Assembly: GCA_977006965.1 (NCBI GenBank)
Contig: OZ345356.1
Coordinates: 2,666,001-2,730,000 of the forward strand
Source of the DNA: Phymatolithon calcareum
Lineage: Eukaryota > Rhodophyta > Florideophyceae > Hapalidiales
Direction of reading: 5' to 3'
Length of the DNA: 64,000 bases
Part shown: positions 11,225 to 23,375 of the stretch, in pieces
Layout: every line of letters begins with the position of its first letter
Numbering within the stretch: position 1 is the stretch's first letter
The notes under the pieces: model-generated
Seen by the model: only the letters and a program-made list of their open reading frames with translations
Told to the model about the DNA's origin: nothing
The model's database searches: none
Made by a program: the position numbers and the translations under genes

Positions 11225-12150
11225 TTCTGTTTACGTGCAGCCCAGCTGACAATCATCGCCCGTTCTACTTCACAGCCATTTTGTCAGCAGTACGATACGC
11301 TGGAGAGCAAATAAGTCCAAAGTTTTGGATCGTGACATGATGACTAATGTCCGCAAGCTCATCGAGGACAATTGCCCTTCCAGGGAGCTTATGACCACCG
11401 ACCAGCGCGCACTGGTATTTGTTTAATACCAGATTGGCATCCGGCTTGAATCTTGAACAGTGCTCCGGTCCCACAGCGCAGTGGTATCACATAGGAGATA
11501 GGATGGTCTAAGATCCAGACTTTTCCAACCGCCTCTGAAAGGTGGTAGGGTTCAACGGACTACACACTGCATCTTAAGTGTTGCACACCATGATACCCTT
11601 TCATGTTCAATGGAATCATATGGCTTTCATGTGCACCCATTGCAGTGCCCCGTCGCTGCATACCTCTATTAGGGATATCTAATGGTTTTTTTAACAGCTC
11701 CCAACGCCTCACCTAGGAGTAACTGGGCTTGCTTTCAGAACCGTTTTCTAATGTAACATAGTCTGGTCACTCATGGCCTCCTTAATTCGAATTTCTCTTC
11801 TAGCAAAGTGCACGTGTGAGTCGTTTGCACTCATCTTCCACATCAGGGCCCACCTGCGCCGATGATAAAATGCGTTGGAGCGCAACCAGCTGAATTACTG
11901 CTGTGGTACCACAGTACTCATCCAGTATCGATTTTCTCCACAATGGCGCTCTATTAAAATCAGTCTCAGGCATCTCAGCCGTCATGATTAAGGGAATGCG
12001 CCCTGAGGCCACCAGGGGGCAGCTTCACTTCGAGATTTTGCTGCGTCTAGCTGTACTATTGTATGACCTGAACAACGATTCATATTTGACAATATCTGCC
12101 TTACTGTGGACGCTCCCCGGCAGCCCAGGCCAGTATTTGAAATTGCAAAA
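11225..12150. other. No gene seen
   Basis: Only short frames on both strands (for example 11265-11474 minus), without recognisable domains. It may hold old, unrecognisable repeats. Confidence 0.45.
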
Positions 12151-12151
12151 T

Positions 12152-12300
12152 TATGATTTCGATCTTGCAAACAGTACATAGTACTGGAAGAAAGGATAAT
12201 CTGAACTGCGTCTCATCTTAGACTTGCAGACATCCGTCGCGCAAAGGAGCAACAAGGCTAATATGATTTCGATATTGCTACAAAACAGTACTTATTATTG
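12152..12300 (+). repeat. Tandem ~105-bp repeat, unit 1 and first part of unit 2
   Basis: Unit 1 (about 12152-12260) starts ATGATTTCGAT and includes AATCTGAACTGCGTCTC, CAGACATCCGTC and GGAGCAACAAGGCT. Unit 2 starts at 12261, is interrupted at 12300 by the LINE and resumes at 15130-15199. A third unit is at 15822-15928. Confidence 0.8.
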
Positions 12301-15115
12301 TAATATCGACTTCTTCGTTACGAAAGGAATAACAATATCCGCGCCGAACTCTCCAGAGGACATATGGACAGGGGCTACACAGCACAGGCCTGTATGTACG
12401 CGCCTTAGAAGCCGGCAAGATCGTGACCCGAACCAGTATAAGCGACCAATCAGTGTAAGAGACCGAGATGACACACAAAGGAAAAATGAAATCAAGGAAC
12501 GAATGCGTAGTCTCATTGAGGACCTCAAGGGAAGTACCTCCCCCGAATCGGTATCCCATATCTACAGAGAGATTTTGGACCTCGGAGGAAAGTCAAGAAA
12601 AGAATCCAAGAAAGAAATCGCGCTTCGTAAGTACCAAGAAGGCATTCCCGGAGTCATCGAAGACCTCAAAAAGTGCAGCAATGTAAGAGATCTACACCAG
12701 GGGTACAAGCGACTTGTTAAAACCTGGTGTGATCCGTGGAGAACTAGAAAACGCACACCGGCACGCTATAAGTCATTTTGGAATACAGAGCTCGACAAAA
12801 TGGCACTGAAGCGAAAGAAACTTTACCGGAAAGCCAGATCATCCCAAGCACCGGAAGACTGGGGTCGTTACCACGAGTGTAAGTACCAAATCAGAACCTT
12901 GGTGAACAAGAAGAAGAAAGAGCAGTATCAAGAATACATCGCCGAGCTGGAGGAGAAGGATGGACCAGCGGCTTTGAAGCAACTTGCCAAGATGAAAAAG
13001 AAAATTCGAAGAAGAAAGCTAAGAAACGAGATGACAGGAAGCCCCATGAATTGCGCTTAATTCTCAGCCCATATCTCAGCGACATGCCATAGCACCGAAA
13101 AGTGGCAACCCGGACTAAGAAAATTCTCCTGCACAGAGGACATGAGGACAAAAATTGAAGCGGCTATCCGTAAAGCACCAAACGGAAAGGCACCAGGCTT
13201 AGACGAGGTGAAGGCTGAAATGCTAAAAGTCGATATATCGCTCAATGCCGAAGTGCTTACAGCCTTGTGGGAGGCCTGCGGGAGATGTGGAGACACGCCT
13301 CTGCACTGGCAGAAAGCGCTCCTCGTCCCAATACACAAGAAGGGGGCACACGAGGACCCCGGAAACTACCGACCGATTTCCTTGCTGAGCCACGCAAGGA
13401 AAATTATTGAGACAGCGATTGATATGAAGCTGCGCACAGTATACTCAAACCACTGGTATCAGCTTGGGTTCCAAAAGGGGAAGAGCACTGAACTGGCCAT
13501 CCTAAGAGCTACTGAGCTACTAAAAGAGGATCAGAGATGTGTAGCAGTATTGGACCTTAAGGCTGCCTACGACACAGTACCGAGAGTACACTTGGTGAAC
13601 AGAATGAGACAAGTACTGCCCAAGGAGATCTGCGCAATGGCCGAGGCGTTCTTGACACCATCCTGGGTAGCAACAATTGGTGATGCGAACAGGAACTGGT
13701 TTCTAGTGGACAGGGGGGTCCCACAAGGGTCCCCTCTCAGTCCAAGCCTCTACAACATCTTCATGGATGAATTCGCCGAGCGAATGAGCCGGGCATCAAA
13801 AACCTGGGCTGAAGTACCGGCTATCCTCTTCGCAGACGATGTTCTTCTCTCTGCGAAATCACCCGCTGCACTGCAAGGACTATTGGATATAGCTACCCAA
13901 TGGGCACAAGAGCGAGATATGACTTGGAACACTAAACAAGGGAAAAGCGAAGTCCTCGAATCAGAGGAAACATTGGGCAAGACATTCAAGCTAGCGAACA
14001 AGGTACTAGCACAAGTTCCGGAGGTCACGTACCTTGGAGTATCCATAGACCCCGGAGGAGTCACAGATACGTTAATGATGCAACGACTAAAGAAAGCAAG
14101 GACGGCCGTGTACGAGTTGCGTACACTGGGAGTGTTCAAGAAAGGGCTGAGTATACAGAAGTGTATTCAGATATACAAGGCGCTAGTACAGCCACGCTGG
14201 GAGTACGCAATGCACTTAACGCCCTGGACAGAAGACGTACAAAATGCTGTCAAGGAAGTAGAAGCAACATTCTTCAATCAAGTATTCGGGCCACTGGCCC
14301 GAGGAAGGACGGACAGGCTCCGTCTCCTGTGCCGGATCCAGGCGGCCGCACATCGGCGAGAAATCTTGGCCTTCAAAATGCTGAGAAGGAACAAGGCGAA
14401 AGAACGTATGTATTCAAAAGAAGTGCCCGAAAGAAGAAACAACCATGAATGGCAGTACACGAGGAAAGATATCGCCGCGATGGAGACCAGAGAGCCGTTC
14501 TGTGAAGCTGTAAAGCATATCCAAACGAACCAATCGTCGCAAACACTTCGATCGAAATTTCTGGAAATGGAAGGAGACCGCCTAGAATCGAAGCGGAAAA
14601 GAAAGATACCGTACGACAAGACAAGAGAATTGCCGGCAATCCTCAAGTTCCCCAAGGTGAAGCACAGACAACTAGCGCTGCAGTATGCCTGCGGCAGATT
14701 CCCACAGGTGTCAACAACAAGTATGACTGAAGAATTCGGCACCAGAGCCAGAGAGCAAATGGAAACCCTTGAACGCACGTTAGCAGGGTACGAACTTGAA
14801 GGAGAAAAACGATTGGAAACAGAAAAGGCGCTGGATGAGCTCTTACTATTTAGCAAGACACTCATAGAACGCATGGAGACCGAAGAAGGCTTGTATTAAT
14901 CCGCAGAAGGCAAGACAAAAAGTGGTCGAGACCAAGCACCAACAATCCCGTAGAGGACTGAAATAGGACTACTTTGAGTCCTGAGTTTTCCCGTCCGCCA
15001 TTCTGGTGGACGTTTTGTGAGCTACACAAAGGTAGGTAGCATCAGAGGAAGCCTTGCCCATATCTTCGGAAGTCTGTGGGGCTTTTAAATAAACTTGAAA
15101 GGAAAAAAAAAAAAA
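12301..15115 (+). mobile_element. LINE-like non-LTR retrotransposon, 5' truncated, with poly(A) tail and target duplication
   Basis: The 14-bp sequence AGTACTTATTATTG stands on both sides (12287-12300 and 15116-15129) and the insert ends in a run of A (15103-15116). These are hallmarks of target-primed reverse transcription. The 5' end begins inside the endonuclease domain, so most of the endonuclease is missing. The 3' untranslated region (14900-15100) has a stem-loop shared with the other copies in the window, followed by AATAAA. This is the most complete member of the family here; relatives are at 16725, 18050, 20715, 33155 and 48375. Confidence 0.95.
12302..14899 (+). pseudogene. LINE ORF2: endonuclease end, reverse transcriptase, C-terminal domain
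   Basis: One frame, broken by a single TAA (13058-13060). The start reads as the end of an APE-type endonuclease (IDFFVTKGI, then WTGATQHRPV, in the place of SDHRPV). A basic coiled linker follows. The RT has all expected blocks: KAPNGKAPGLDEV, NYRPISLLS, VLDLKAAYDTV, RGVPQGSPLSPSLYNIF and the catalytic FADD near 13829. The C-terminal about 250 residues are conserved with the other copies (HLTPW, RLRLLCRIQ, KHRQLALQYACGRFPQVST). No RNase H domain is present. The protein would act as endonuclease/RT in its own retrotransposition, but the truncation and stop disable it. Confidence 0.9.
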
Positions 15116-15197
15116 AGTACTTATTATTGGACGAAAGAATGATCTGAACTGGGTCCTAGACTTGTAGACTTCCGTCTCGCAAAGCAGCAACAAGGCT

Positions 15198-15253
15198 AGC
15201 GGTTTGGTCTACAGATCCCCATATTAATATGGGGATCTGTAGACCAAACCGCT
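15198..15253. repeat. 56-bp perfect palindrome
   Basis: AGCGGTTTGGTCTACAGATC and its exact complement meet at a central ATATTAATAT. The right half is the left end of the inverted-repeat element at 15231. The left half is a second, inverted copy of that end. It could extrude a cruciform. Confidence 0.9.
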
Positions 15254-15820
15254 CCCTAAGTTACAAATAGAAATCAGAGATTTTTATCTCTCCTGGACCA
15301 AATTTTCGCGCTGAATCGATTTCTGCCATTACTTTTAAAAATATGGAATCGATAAATATGAATTACGATTAATTTCTGTCAAGCTGCAAAGGGTTTGCAT
15401 GAAATCGGAATTCAGAGTATTACGCATTTGAATGCTTGAATTTGAATCATACTACGTTTACAGTGCGCACAGACAGTTGCTTCCAGATTTGGACACCATG
15501 TAAGACGAAATTTTCGTCTTACATCATTTTTGAGCCTTTCATCAAAGTCATTGCTGCGCAATGCAATCTAGAGCCAATCATATTAGGATTTGTGTGTGTT
15601 TAGGCAGTGCGAAAAGCGCACTGCACTGACTTACAGAGAAGGAACGACTAGGATCTAAGGAGTTTTTAAAAACCAGTCTGTCTGCGATGTTCAGCCAGCA
15701 CGTAATAGTACTACAAAAACTTTTCAATCTTTTGCTGTCAGAAAGGCGGCGAGCAGAAAATAAACGAAAAAACATACTTCGCTGAAATGCGTTAGGGAAC
15801 GGTTGGGTCCACAGCTCCCC
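15231..15820. mobile_element. 590-bp non-autonomous element with 29-bp terminal inverted repeats
   Basis: The left end (15231-15259, GGGGATCTGTAGACC...) and right end (15792-15820) match as inverted repeats at 25 of 29 positions. No transposase is encoded. Inside is a second perfect palindrome, TGTAAGACGAAA/TTTCGTCTTACA, at about 15500-15524. It lies between units 2 and 3 of the ~105-bp tandem repeat. No target duplication could be assigned. Confidence 0.65.
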
Positions 15821-15821
15821 A

Positions 15822-15928
15822 TTTGATTTCGATCTTGCTACAAAACATATAGGACGAAAGAATAATCTGAACTGCGTCTCATCTTAGACTTGTAGACTTT
15901 CGTCGCACACAGGAGCAACAATGCTTTA
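15822..15928 (+). repeat. Tandem ~105-bp repeat, unit 3
   Basis: GATTTCGATCTTGCTAC...GACGAAAGAATAATCTGAACTG... matches units 1 and 2 (12152-12300 and 15130-15199). Confidence 0.8.
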
Positions 15929-15934
15929 GATTTA

Positions 15935-16250
15935 TTAACCAAATTTTTCCCTCAATTGAGGGATTGAGATGCATATAATTTTTGGAAAGGAAAGCTCTGC
16001 ATTATCGCGCTCGTCAGAGACGTCAAGCTCAATGGTAACAACAATATGCATGGAAAAACTGTCACAATCAGTTGACGTGCGACAGATGCATAATGCGGCA
16101 CCATCAGGCTTACTGCATGGTGAGTATACCAGTGTCGTTTTACGCACATTGCAGTTGATTTGAATAGCGAGAGAAATCCTTGTCGAATTCGCAATCTTCC
16201 TTTCTTCTTCGTGGGAGCTCAGTCGGTTCCAATACCGCTCTGAAACCTAA
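15935..16250 (-). pseudogene. C-terminal fragment of a transposase related to the 36650-38294 element
   Basis: The minus strand reads GAALCICRTSTDCDS...HIV..IELDVSDERDN. It aligns with GAAINICGTSTGRNC...HVEHIHELDAFHEPNN on the minus strand at 36720-36870. The palindrome CCCTCAATTGAGGG (15949-15962) lies just beyond the coding end, as in the other element. The terminal TGTCTATGTGACG is not present here, so only an old fragment remains. Confidence 0.5.
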
Positions 16251-16724
16251 ATGTAAGATATAAACTGATCTGAATTGACGGAACCTCGACGAATAGTACG
16301 GGAAGAAGTGTGCGTTTTTATGTGCTTGTGTTAATTAAGTCATCCATGAGTTGCTTGATCACAAGTTCATATTATCTTCGCCGTTATATATGTGCTGCGG
16401 ACACACTAGATGGTGTCAGAGATTAGAAACGAGGTAGCAACGACGCAAGCTGTCCGAACAAATGTCTTCACACGAAGCGAACGTTCACCACCTGTGCTAC
16501 AGTGGCAGAACTGCCTCCGCGTACCTGAGTGCTTGTTTCGGTCTGATACATGCAGGAATGTTGAGGTCACCTGTTCGACTCGTGTCATAAGCTTGAAACG
16601 CATCTCAAGTACAGTCTCAAAAGTTCATAATAAATTATATATTCAAAAAGAACGTTTCGCGAAGGTCACACGGATGTCGCTGCGTACAGGTGCACAACAG
16701 TAGTCTAGGGAAGAAAAAGAAAGG

Positions 16725-17590
16725 TAGATTTTTATTTAACGTCACCAGCGCATCTGCTGACGCTTGGGGCAACTTTCCTAGCGCCAAGAGGTTTTGGCTG
16801 GATTTTTCCTGAAAAAGAATTTCTTTTTTGTTAGTGCAACCCGATTCAGTGGACTACAAAAACCTAACTCTGGTCTCCCTCGAGCCCTCGAGGAGGAAAA
16901 TTACTCCACTGTCCTGTGGCTTGCGGAACGTTTATGTTTGCAAGTAGTCTTTACTTAGCGAAAGCCTGAAACATGGTCACGAGCTCTTCCAGTGCCCGTT
17001 TCTTCCAGGCACTTTTCTGCTTTGGAGAATCTGTCCTTTTGCAGGCCATTTATCACGTCTTCGATAGCATCTTCCTCAAACTGGCCGGTGATCTCGATGA
17101 GGGTGGACGTACTCATTGGTGGTAAGATTCCAAGCGACCACCTAATGGCGAGTTTTCTTTGCCTTCTTAAGTGGAAGAGATTTTGCCGAGGAAATGAAAC
17201 TATCGCGTGGGGCATAGGCCGTTTTTTCGACTTTTCCGCATCCTCTGCGGCCTCCAATATCTCTGTTCTTTTGTATTTCTTGATATTTGTCGTAGCTCTC
17301 GTTTCATTTTCAGATTCGCACAGGAAGCCATTCACTTTCGCCTAGACAATATCTCTCTCCGCTTGGGAGATCTCTTGTTGGACCTGCTATCATCGCATCG
17401 CGTCTTCTTCTCAATCTATGCACAAAGCGTCATGCGAAAAAGTCTCTTCTTCCCTTGGGTTGGAGGATGCGATACGTGGCCACAGAGTATCTTGAAAAGG
17501 GGTGATCTATCTCTGACGCGATTTTTCCTACTAAAACTACGAAGGAGCATCTGCTTAAGTAGGATTCCGATTACCTTCCAGCCATAGAGT
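16725..17590 (-). mobile_element. LINE copy, minus strand, 3' half only
   Basis: The ORF ending near 16955 reads RQRKLAIRWSLGILPPMSTSTL. This aligns with HRQLAVKWAFGCFPPMSTTLL in the copy at 18050 and KHRQLALQYACGRFPQVST at 14660. The frame is broken upstream of about 17335. The 3' untranslated region (16954-16725 on the minus strand) holds the family stem-loop (TTTTCCTCCTCGAGG...) and ends with TTAAATAAAAATCTACC. Confidence 0.8.
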
Positions 17591-18049
17591 TTGCTGGAAG
17601 CAAATTGCGCGCTTCCTGCTCGCAGAACCTATGCCGAAGTTTAGGTCGCCTATTACTGTAGCTTCCTGCGCCACTGGATTATTGCGCGTCTACACCCTGC
17701 ACCTTTCCAAGCTTCTTTTTCCTTGATTCCCAAGGATTTTCTGGAAGAACATAGATTCAACTTTCCTGCCTTCCGAGGCCATTCTAGCGGCCAAGAGTTT
17801 GGGATATATTGTATTGTATTATACAGTAATCTGCAATTTCCCTAAGTGAAGTTAGAAGCGCTTTAAGGGTCAAATGTGATAGAGTATATTCCTACTCACG
17901 AGAAGCAGATACGCTGGTACCCAGCATGATTTTAGAGGCCCCCTAGATGTTGAGAGACTATATGTGGAGCTCAGATATCGTGCAATAATAGAAAGAAAGA
18001 ATCGGTCATTCCTTTCCTTATGTAGACACGCAATGATGCAGTGGTGTTT

Positions 18050-19014
18050 TAGTCAAGACATACAAGGCGTTGATACAACTAAGGTGGGAGTACGCCATGC
18101 ACCTGACACCATGGACGCCAAGAGTGCAGACAGATATTACAGAAATGGAGAAGACATTCTTCACACAAGTGTTTGGCCCAGTCGCAAAAAACCGAACCGC
18201 CAGGCTTCGCCTTCTTTGCCGTATACACAAATGCAGAAAACATGAGACATGTTTTAGCGTTCCGAATGCTGGAGCGACCAGAAATAGAAAACGGAGCCTA
18301 TTGGCCTGCCCAAGGGAAGAAAAGGACGTTGAGGAATTACAATGGGTGAGTCGAGACATTTCGGCAATGATAACACATGACCCTTTTGACACAGCACTGT
18401 CCTATCTCAAGCAAGGAGTTTCAGCGAAATCTCTAAAGTACTTGCTCTTCAAAGACGAAGGAGACCTCTTGAAGTCCAACAGAAAGAGAAAAATTACTTA
18501 CGATCTTCCCGGGTTCTCTCCGGTGATCATCCGACTGCCGAGAGCAAGACACCGCCAATTGGCAGTGAAATGGGCATTCGGGTGTTTCCCCCCGATGAGT
18601 ACCACACTTCTCGAAAATAAATTCGGTGATACCGTACCAGCTCTTATGAACGATCTCAAGGTGTACCTGGAAGATACCGCCTAACTGAAGAGGAGACTAA
18701 GGTGACTGAGAAAGCACTCGATCAAGTACTGTTCTTCACATTCGTATTCTACGACGACCTCGAATAGAGCACTAGCCAGCAGGATAAGTTTCTGAACCAG
18801 CTATGAAACCGGAGAAGCGAAAACTAAGCTTTTCCCTCCAACCTTCTAGGAGGAGGGTTTTTGCAGCTAGGGCAGCGACTCTAAACTGAAATCGGCCTGC
18901 GCGCATCCGACCATAGTAAAGGGGCTACAAGAGAAGTAGCAACTGAAACGCATCTCCCTTACAGTCTCATGAGTGTTGCTGCGGGCGTTTAATAAATTCC
19001 AATTTTTTTAAAAA
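18050..19014 (+). mobile_element. LINE copy, 5' truncated after the RT catalytic region
   Basis: Coding similarity starts near 18052 (KTYKALIQLRWEYAMHLTPW, matching IYKALVQPRWEYAMHLTPW at 14172) and runs to 18684. There a frame change separates the last part (LTEEETKVTEKALDQVLFF). The 3' untranslated region has the family stem-loop at 18830-18870 (TTTTCCCTCC...GGAGGAGGGTTTTTGCAG) and ends GTTTAATAAATTCC followed by an A/T-rich end near 19014. It has no RT active site and is a dead copy. Confidence 0.85.
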
Positions 19015-20170
19015 CAAGTGGTGTTTTGAACAACATTGTCAGCTCTATAACGGATCCTTGTGATCTATCCTCCGACAATGTCAATGCAGTATGGTAAACG
19101 ACTCTTCTAAGAGGAACCAACGGATTAATCGCAGACAGCGACTAAGACTCGACGTACATTTAAGACTCGACGTAGTCTAGTGTCTGTTAGTGCCCCTTTT
19201 TGCAGGGTGTGCAATTGCTCGTTCCTGCCCTTATAAGCCGCAATCATGATCGCATTATAGGGAGATCACACATTTGCAATGTAAACCCAAACTTTATCTT
19301 AAGGCACTCGGTGATTACTCTGAGCCCGGACATTCATCTTCAGATGTCAACTTTGTGTTGAACCGGTCAAGCCACGGGCAGCCATGGCGTTAGTCTGAGT
19401 GGAGAGGTCTACTTGATCGTTAATTGATGTCGATAGTCCAACGTAGGATATTGGAAAGTAGATGGTTGATGTTTGGTGGTCGATACTTAATGGTTCGATC
19501 ATTTCCCTTCTGAAGCCGGTCAAAGAGCCTATGCACTAAGCAGAGACAACACTCAAGACTAAAGATGACCTAGCATGGTTTCGTAAGCGCACACCCAAAT
19601 GGGGTGGTTAAATAGCTTTCCGAGCTAACAAGCCCCTGTATACATTACTGGCGGGCAAACCTTGTCGCTATGAGGAACGAGAAGAGTCAGTAACAATAAC
19701 GAGGCACGAACTCGGAACCTGCACACAAGCAGTCCGCGTATGAGGAGCACGTTCATTGTATACACATGAGAAAAGCAGCGATATTGAAAAGGAGATCAGG
19801 ATGAGATAGGCATTCGATCAGGGTGCAGGGTGCGCTCCTCTGGCATTCTCCTTGTGCTCCCGGTAAGTCTGGAATGCATCGCACGCCAGTAGATCTTGCA
19901 GCGATGTAGAAGGGAATTAAACGGGACGGAAACAAAAAACGACTGAGGATCTGATTCTTTGAGTCGGACCACGCAACCAGCGCGGCTAGAAGTATGGACC
20001 GATCGCAGCATCGGCGAAATACCATGCATACAGGTTCGTAATCTTCAAAACAAGGAGCGGGTCTCGATCAAATGGGATGAAGGTTGGTACATTGCAACGC
20101 TCAAGATATTCGACGTGCATCAAAATGTGGACAACATTGTAGTATCGAACTTTTGACCCGATAAAAAAAG
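19015..20170. other. No gene seen
   Basis: Short frames only. No domain, repeat pair or RNA gene could be recognised. Confidence 0.4.
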
Positions 20171-20179
20171 TACCCAGAT

Positions 20180-20689
20180 ATCTTCCTTGCATATAACGAC
20201 GGGGACAAACAGCATATACCTGAGTCTTACGGTCTCGAAACAGCGATATTACTGATAAGTGGCAATGAAAATGTGCTGGCACTTTCGCTAACTTCTGGAG
20301 CTGTCGTTTTCTCATACGACGCAGAAGCATTTGCCGTCGTTCATGCGTTTCAAGAAGTGGAAAAACGCAGCATTGCGCCTGGAAGCACTATACGTTGGTT
20401 CGCCGACAGCGAGAGTTGCGTTGATGCTATTGAAGGCCAACCACGGATGTACGGGGGATGGTACGGCACCTTTGGTTCCTCATGGAAGAGATTTCCATTG
20501 AAGCCATTTGGATGTCGAGTACCTGCGGAATTGCAAGAAACTATCCTGCTGACGAAGCCTGGTGGACCATCAGAGAGTTCCGCTGATATTCGAGGCGGCG
20601 AGATCCATTATCGAAGCAGCGTTCAAACCTATGCATATCGCTATGCCAACAGTTTTCGGTGGATTTCCAATATCGTACAGACGAGCTGA
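20180..20689 (+). pseudogene. RNase H-like domain fragment of a retroelement
   Basis: The frame reads ALSLTSGAVVFSYDAEAFAVVHAFQEVEK, then IRWFADSESCVDAIEG. The Glu after SYDA and the Asp in FADSES are in the places of the RNase H catalytic acids. A degraded end (PGGPSESSADIRG) fits the last conserved region only weakly. It stands directly before a LINE RT fragment, but the LINE family in this window lacks RNase H, so it probably comes from another element. No start codon or complete fold. Confidence 0.45.
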
Positions 20690-20714
20690 AGTGATCTTAC
20701 ACCAGCTGAGTGGA

Positions 20715-21801
20715 TAAGCCCTGTTCCGAGCGAGGTCGCAGACGTGTCTGCAGTTCTCTTTGCGGACGACATGATCCCGTTGGCGTAAAACCGGTACGCG
20801 CTGCAGCACCTGCTCGATATTTTAACGATTTGGGTAAGCGCGAGGTACAGGAGTCGACGGAGGCAAAGAAATACACTTTCCGTCTAGCGCACCAGCCCTT
20901 TCGCAGGGACCTGAAGTTTCATACCTCGGGATATCTCGAGGACGAACCGGAATTACGGTCACAAGCACAATCAGGCACATAAAAGACACCAAAGCAGCGG
21001 TACACGAACTGAAGCCACTTGGGGAATACGCTATCCATCTCACACCATGGACCTCAGAACTACAAGAAGCTATCAAAGAAGAAAAAAGAACCTTCTTCTT
21101 CCAAGTATTCTGTGGTACGGCAAGTGGAAGGATCGAACGGCTCCGGCTTCTGTGCCGGAGAGAAATATTAGGGTTGATGATGCTGCAATGAGGAAAGGCA
21201 AGGAAGTTGGCTATCCTATCCAAGCCAAGGGAAGAGCGAAACGTCAGAGAAGTACAGTGGGCAAGTCGCGATATTGCCGCGATGCTGCAACAAGAACAGT
21301 TCGCAACCCCCTTCAAACATATGCAGGAAGGGAAATCCCCAGGCCAACTCCGAAGAATACTGTTGGCAAAAGAAGGCACGAGGCTCGAAGCAAGAAGAAA
21401 GAGAATACCGTTCGATAAACCGGACGATATCACGGCCATCCTCAGGTTTGCCAAGGTGCGAAATCGACAGCTGGCCATAAAATACGAAAGCGGCAGGTTC
21501 CCTCAAGTGAGCACGAAGCTAATATCGAATACATTCGGAACGGCAGCAGAGCTCCACCTGGAGACCATACGAAAGAACCTAACAGAGTATGAACTGGACT
21601 CCGGAGAAATGTGAAGAACGGAAAAGGCATTAGACTTCAAACTACTCTACAGCATCACCATAATTGACAATATGGAAAATGACGCGTCCCTGTATTAGGG
21701 ACCAGGCGATATACTAGAATGAACGAGTTATGAAAAGCTCGTGCCGTATAAGAGTGCTAATGAGGGCTTTCAAATAAACAACTAAACAGTTACTAAAAAA
21801 A
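20715..21801 (+). mobile_element. LINE copy, 5' truncated inside RT, with several frameshifts
   Basis: It starts near EVADVSAVLFADDM (catalytic FADD, about 20756), shifts frame several times, then reads well from 21207 (EERNVREVQWASRDIAAM) to 21614 (RNRQLAIKYESGRFPQVSTKL). A TGA at 21612-21614 is followed in frame by RTEKALDFKLL and a final stop near 21699. The 3' end is GAGGGCTTTCAAATAAACAAC with a short A run near 21796. The sequence matches the full copy at 13800-14899 throughout. Confidence 0.85.
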
Positions 21802-23370
21802 CTTTAGCTCGAATCAATACTACATAATGTTCAGGGCTCCCACCAATATAATTGCGAACTATTGGAAGTAAAGGAGCAATACGCAATACGTACTTTTGCC
21901 AAGCGCTCGATGCAATATGAACGGCAATACGGTATCAATTGCAATACACGTTCTGTCCCCTAAATCACTTCCCGAACCAGCATGGCTCCTTACTCGACCA
22001 ACCAGCGACTGTGTGATTTATCTCAATCAGCCTGTCCTGGTGCGAACGGACTGCGCCACATTCATCAGGGGGATTGACAGCCCTCACCTTGTCGTGTGGG
22101 GCATCCTTCGCAATAAGGATTGAAATTGTCGCAAAACGGCAATGAACAATGTAGAACAAAAGAGAGTTTATTACCTTTCGCGCGCTCAGCCTAGTAGAAC
22201 CCGACGAATGGTCCACGTGCTGTTCAAGAATGTCGTTGCACGCCAGTTAGTCGTGGTGATCTGTGATGACCGCTGGTTTCCCAAAACGGGGACCGGGCAT
22301 GGCGCGACGCCTACACCGGCCACTTCTCTCCGTGCGCTCCCGTAAGGAGCACTGAGGCCGACCAAGACTGGTTGATTCTTATTCCGACTGCCTTCCGCTC
22401 AATCGAGTGCTCGGGTGCCGCCGTACTTATACCGTTCCGAATCTTGTCGCCAGCGCTGGAGGGTGAAGTATCGTCCGTTGAGAGCCAGTCATACTGTCTC
22501 CGAATTTACTCGACCGTTGTGCAAAAACATGCGACAGTCTGGCAAACCGAGCCACCTGAGATCTCTTGTTTCTTGTCTTCTCGAGAGTGCTGATTCCTGA
22601 CCTCGAAGTTGCGACAGAAATACCTGTCCGAGCAGAAATACGCACTGTAATACAGTAATGGTATTGTATTTTGCAATATATTGTAGCACAAATATATTGC
22701 GTGGTACCTCTGCTGATGTTCACTCTTGCTGCTCTCGAACAAAGAAGTGCGAGATACCCTTTCGATTCCTTAAATTTTTAAGATGTCAGATTCGAAAATG
22801 TAGAAAGAACGAGATTTCGAACACATTCAATTTCGATCCCTCGAAAGGACGCTTACTCTATCAATCTCAAACGAAATACCCGCGTAAGCTGAGCGACCCT
22901 TCGTGTAACTATTAACAGATATAACTAGAAAAGTAACGGGACGCAACAGGTCAAGCACAAATGTGTTCGTGGACTGCCGAACATGCCTCCGCGTTGATGT
23001 TTAGTGTCGTCGCACTGCAAAGAATGCCTTATTTTTGAATAACTCACAAACAAACCGAAAAACAGACTTTTGTTCTTAGGTGCACATAGTTCGCTTCGCA
23101 TCCGTCAGCCCCTATTGCAGGGCAAAGCATATCCTCATGATATCTTCTACAAGAAGAGAAGCATTCTGTTTCAGGCCTTGCATGATCTTCGGGGAAATCA
23201 TGCTTTACTAGCATGTCATTTAAAATCAATACTCGGTGCAACTGATACATAGCCTATCGATTTCTCCTCAACTCATGCTGTCACTTGTTCAAACGTGTCT
23301 GCACCTGCAGTACAAAAGGCACATTGTTTCTCATGCAGCGTGCTCTGTCACGAACAAACCTTGCCGATTA
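21802..23370. other. No gene seen
   Basis: Only short frames. Nothing recognisable on either strand. Confidence 0.4.
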
Positions 23371-23375
23371 CCAAC

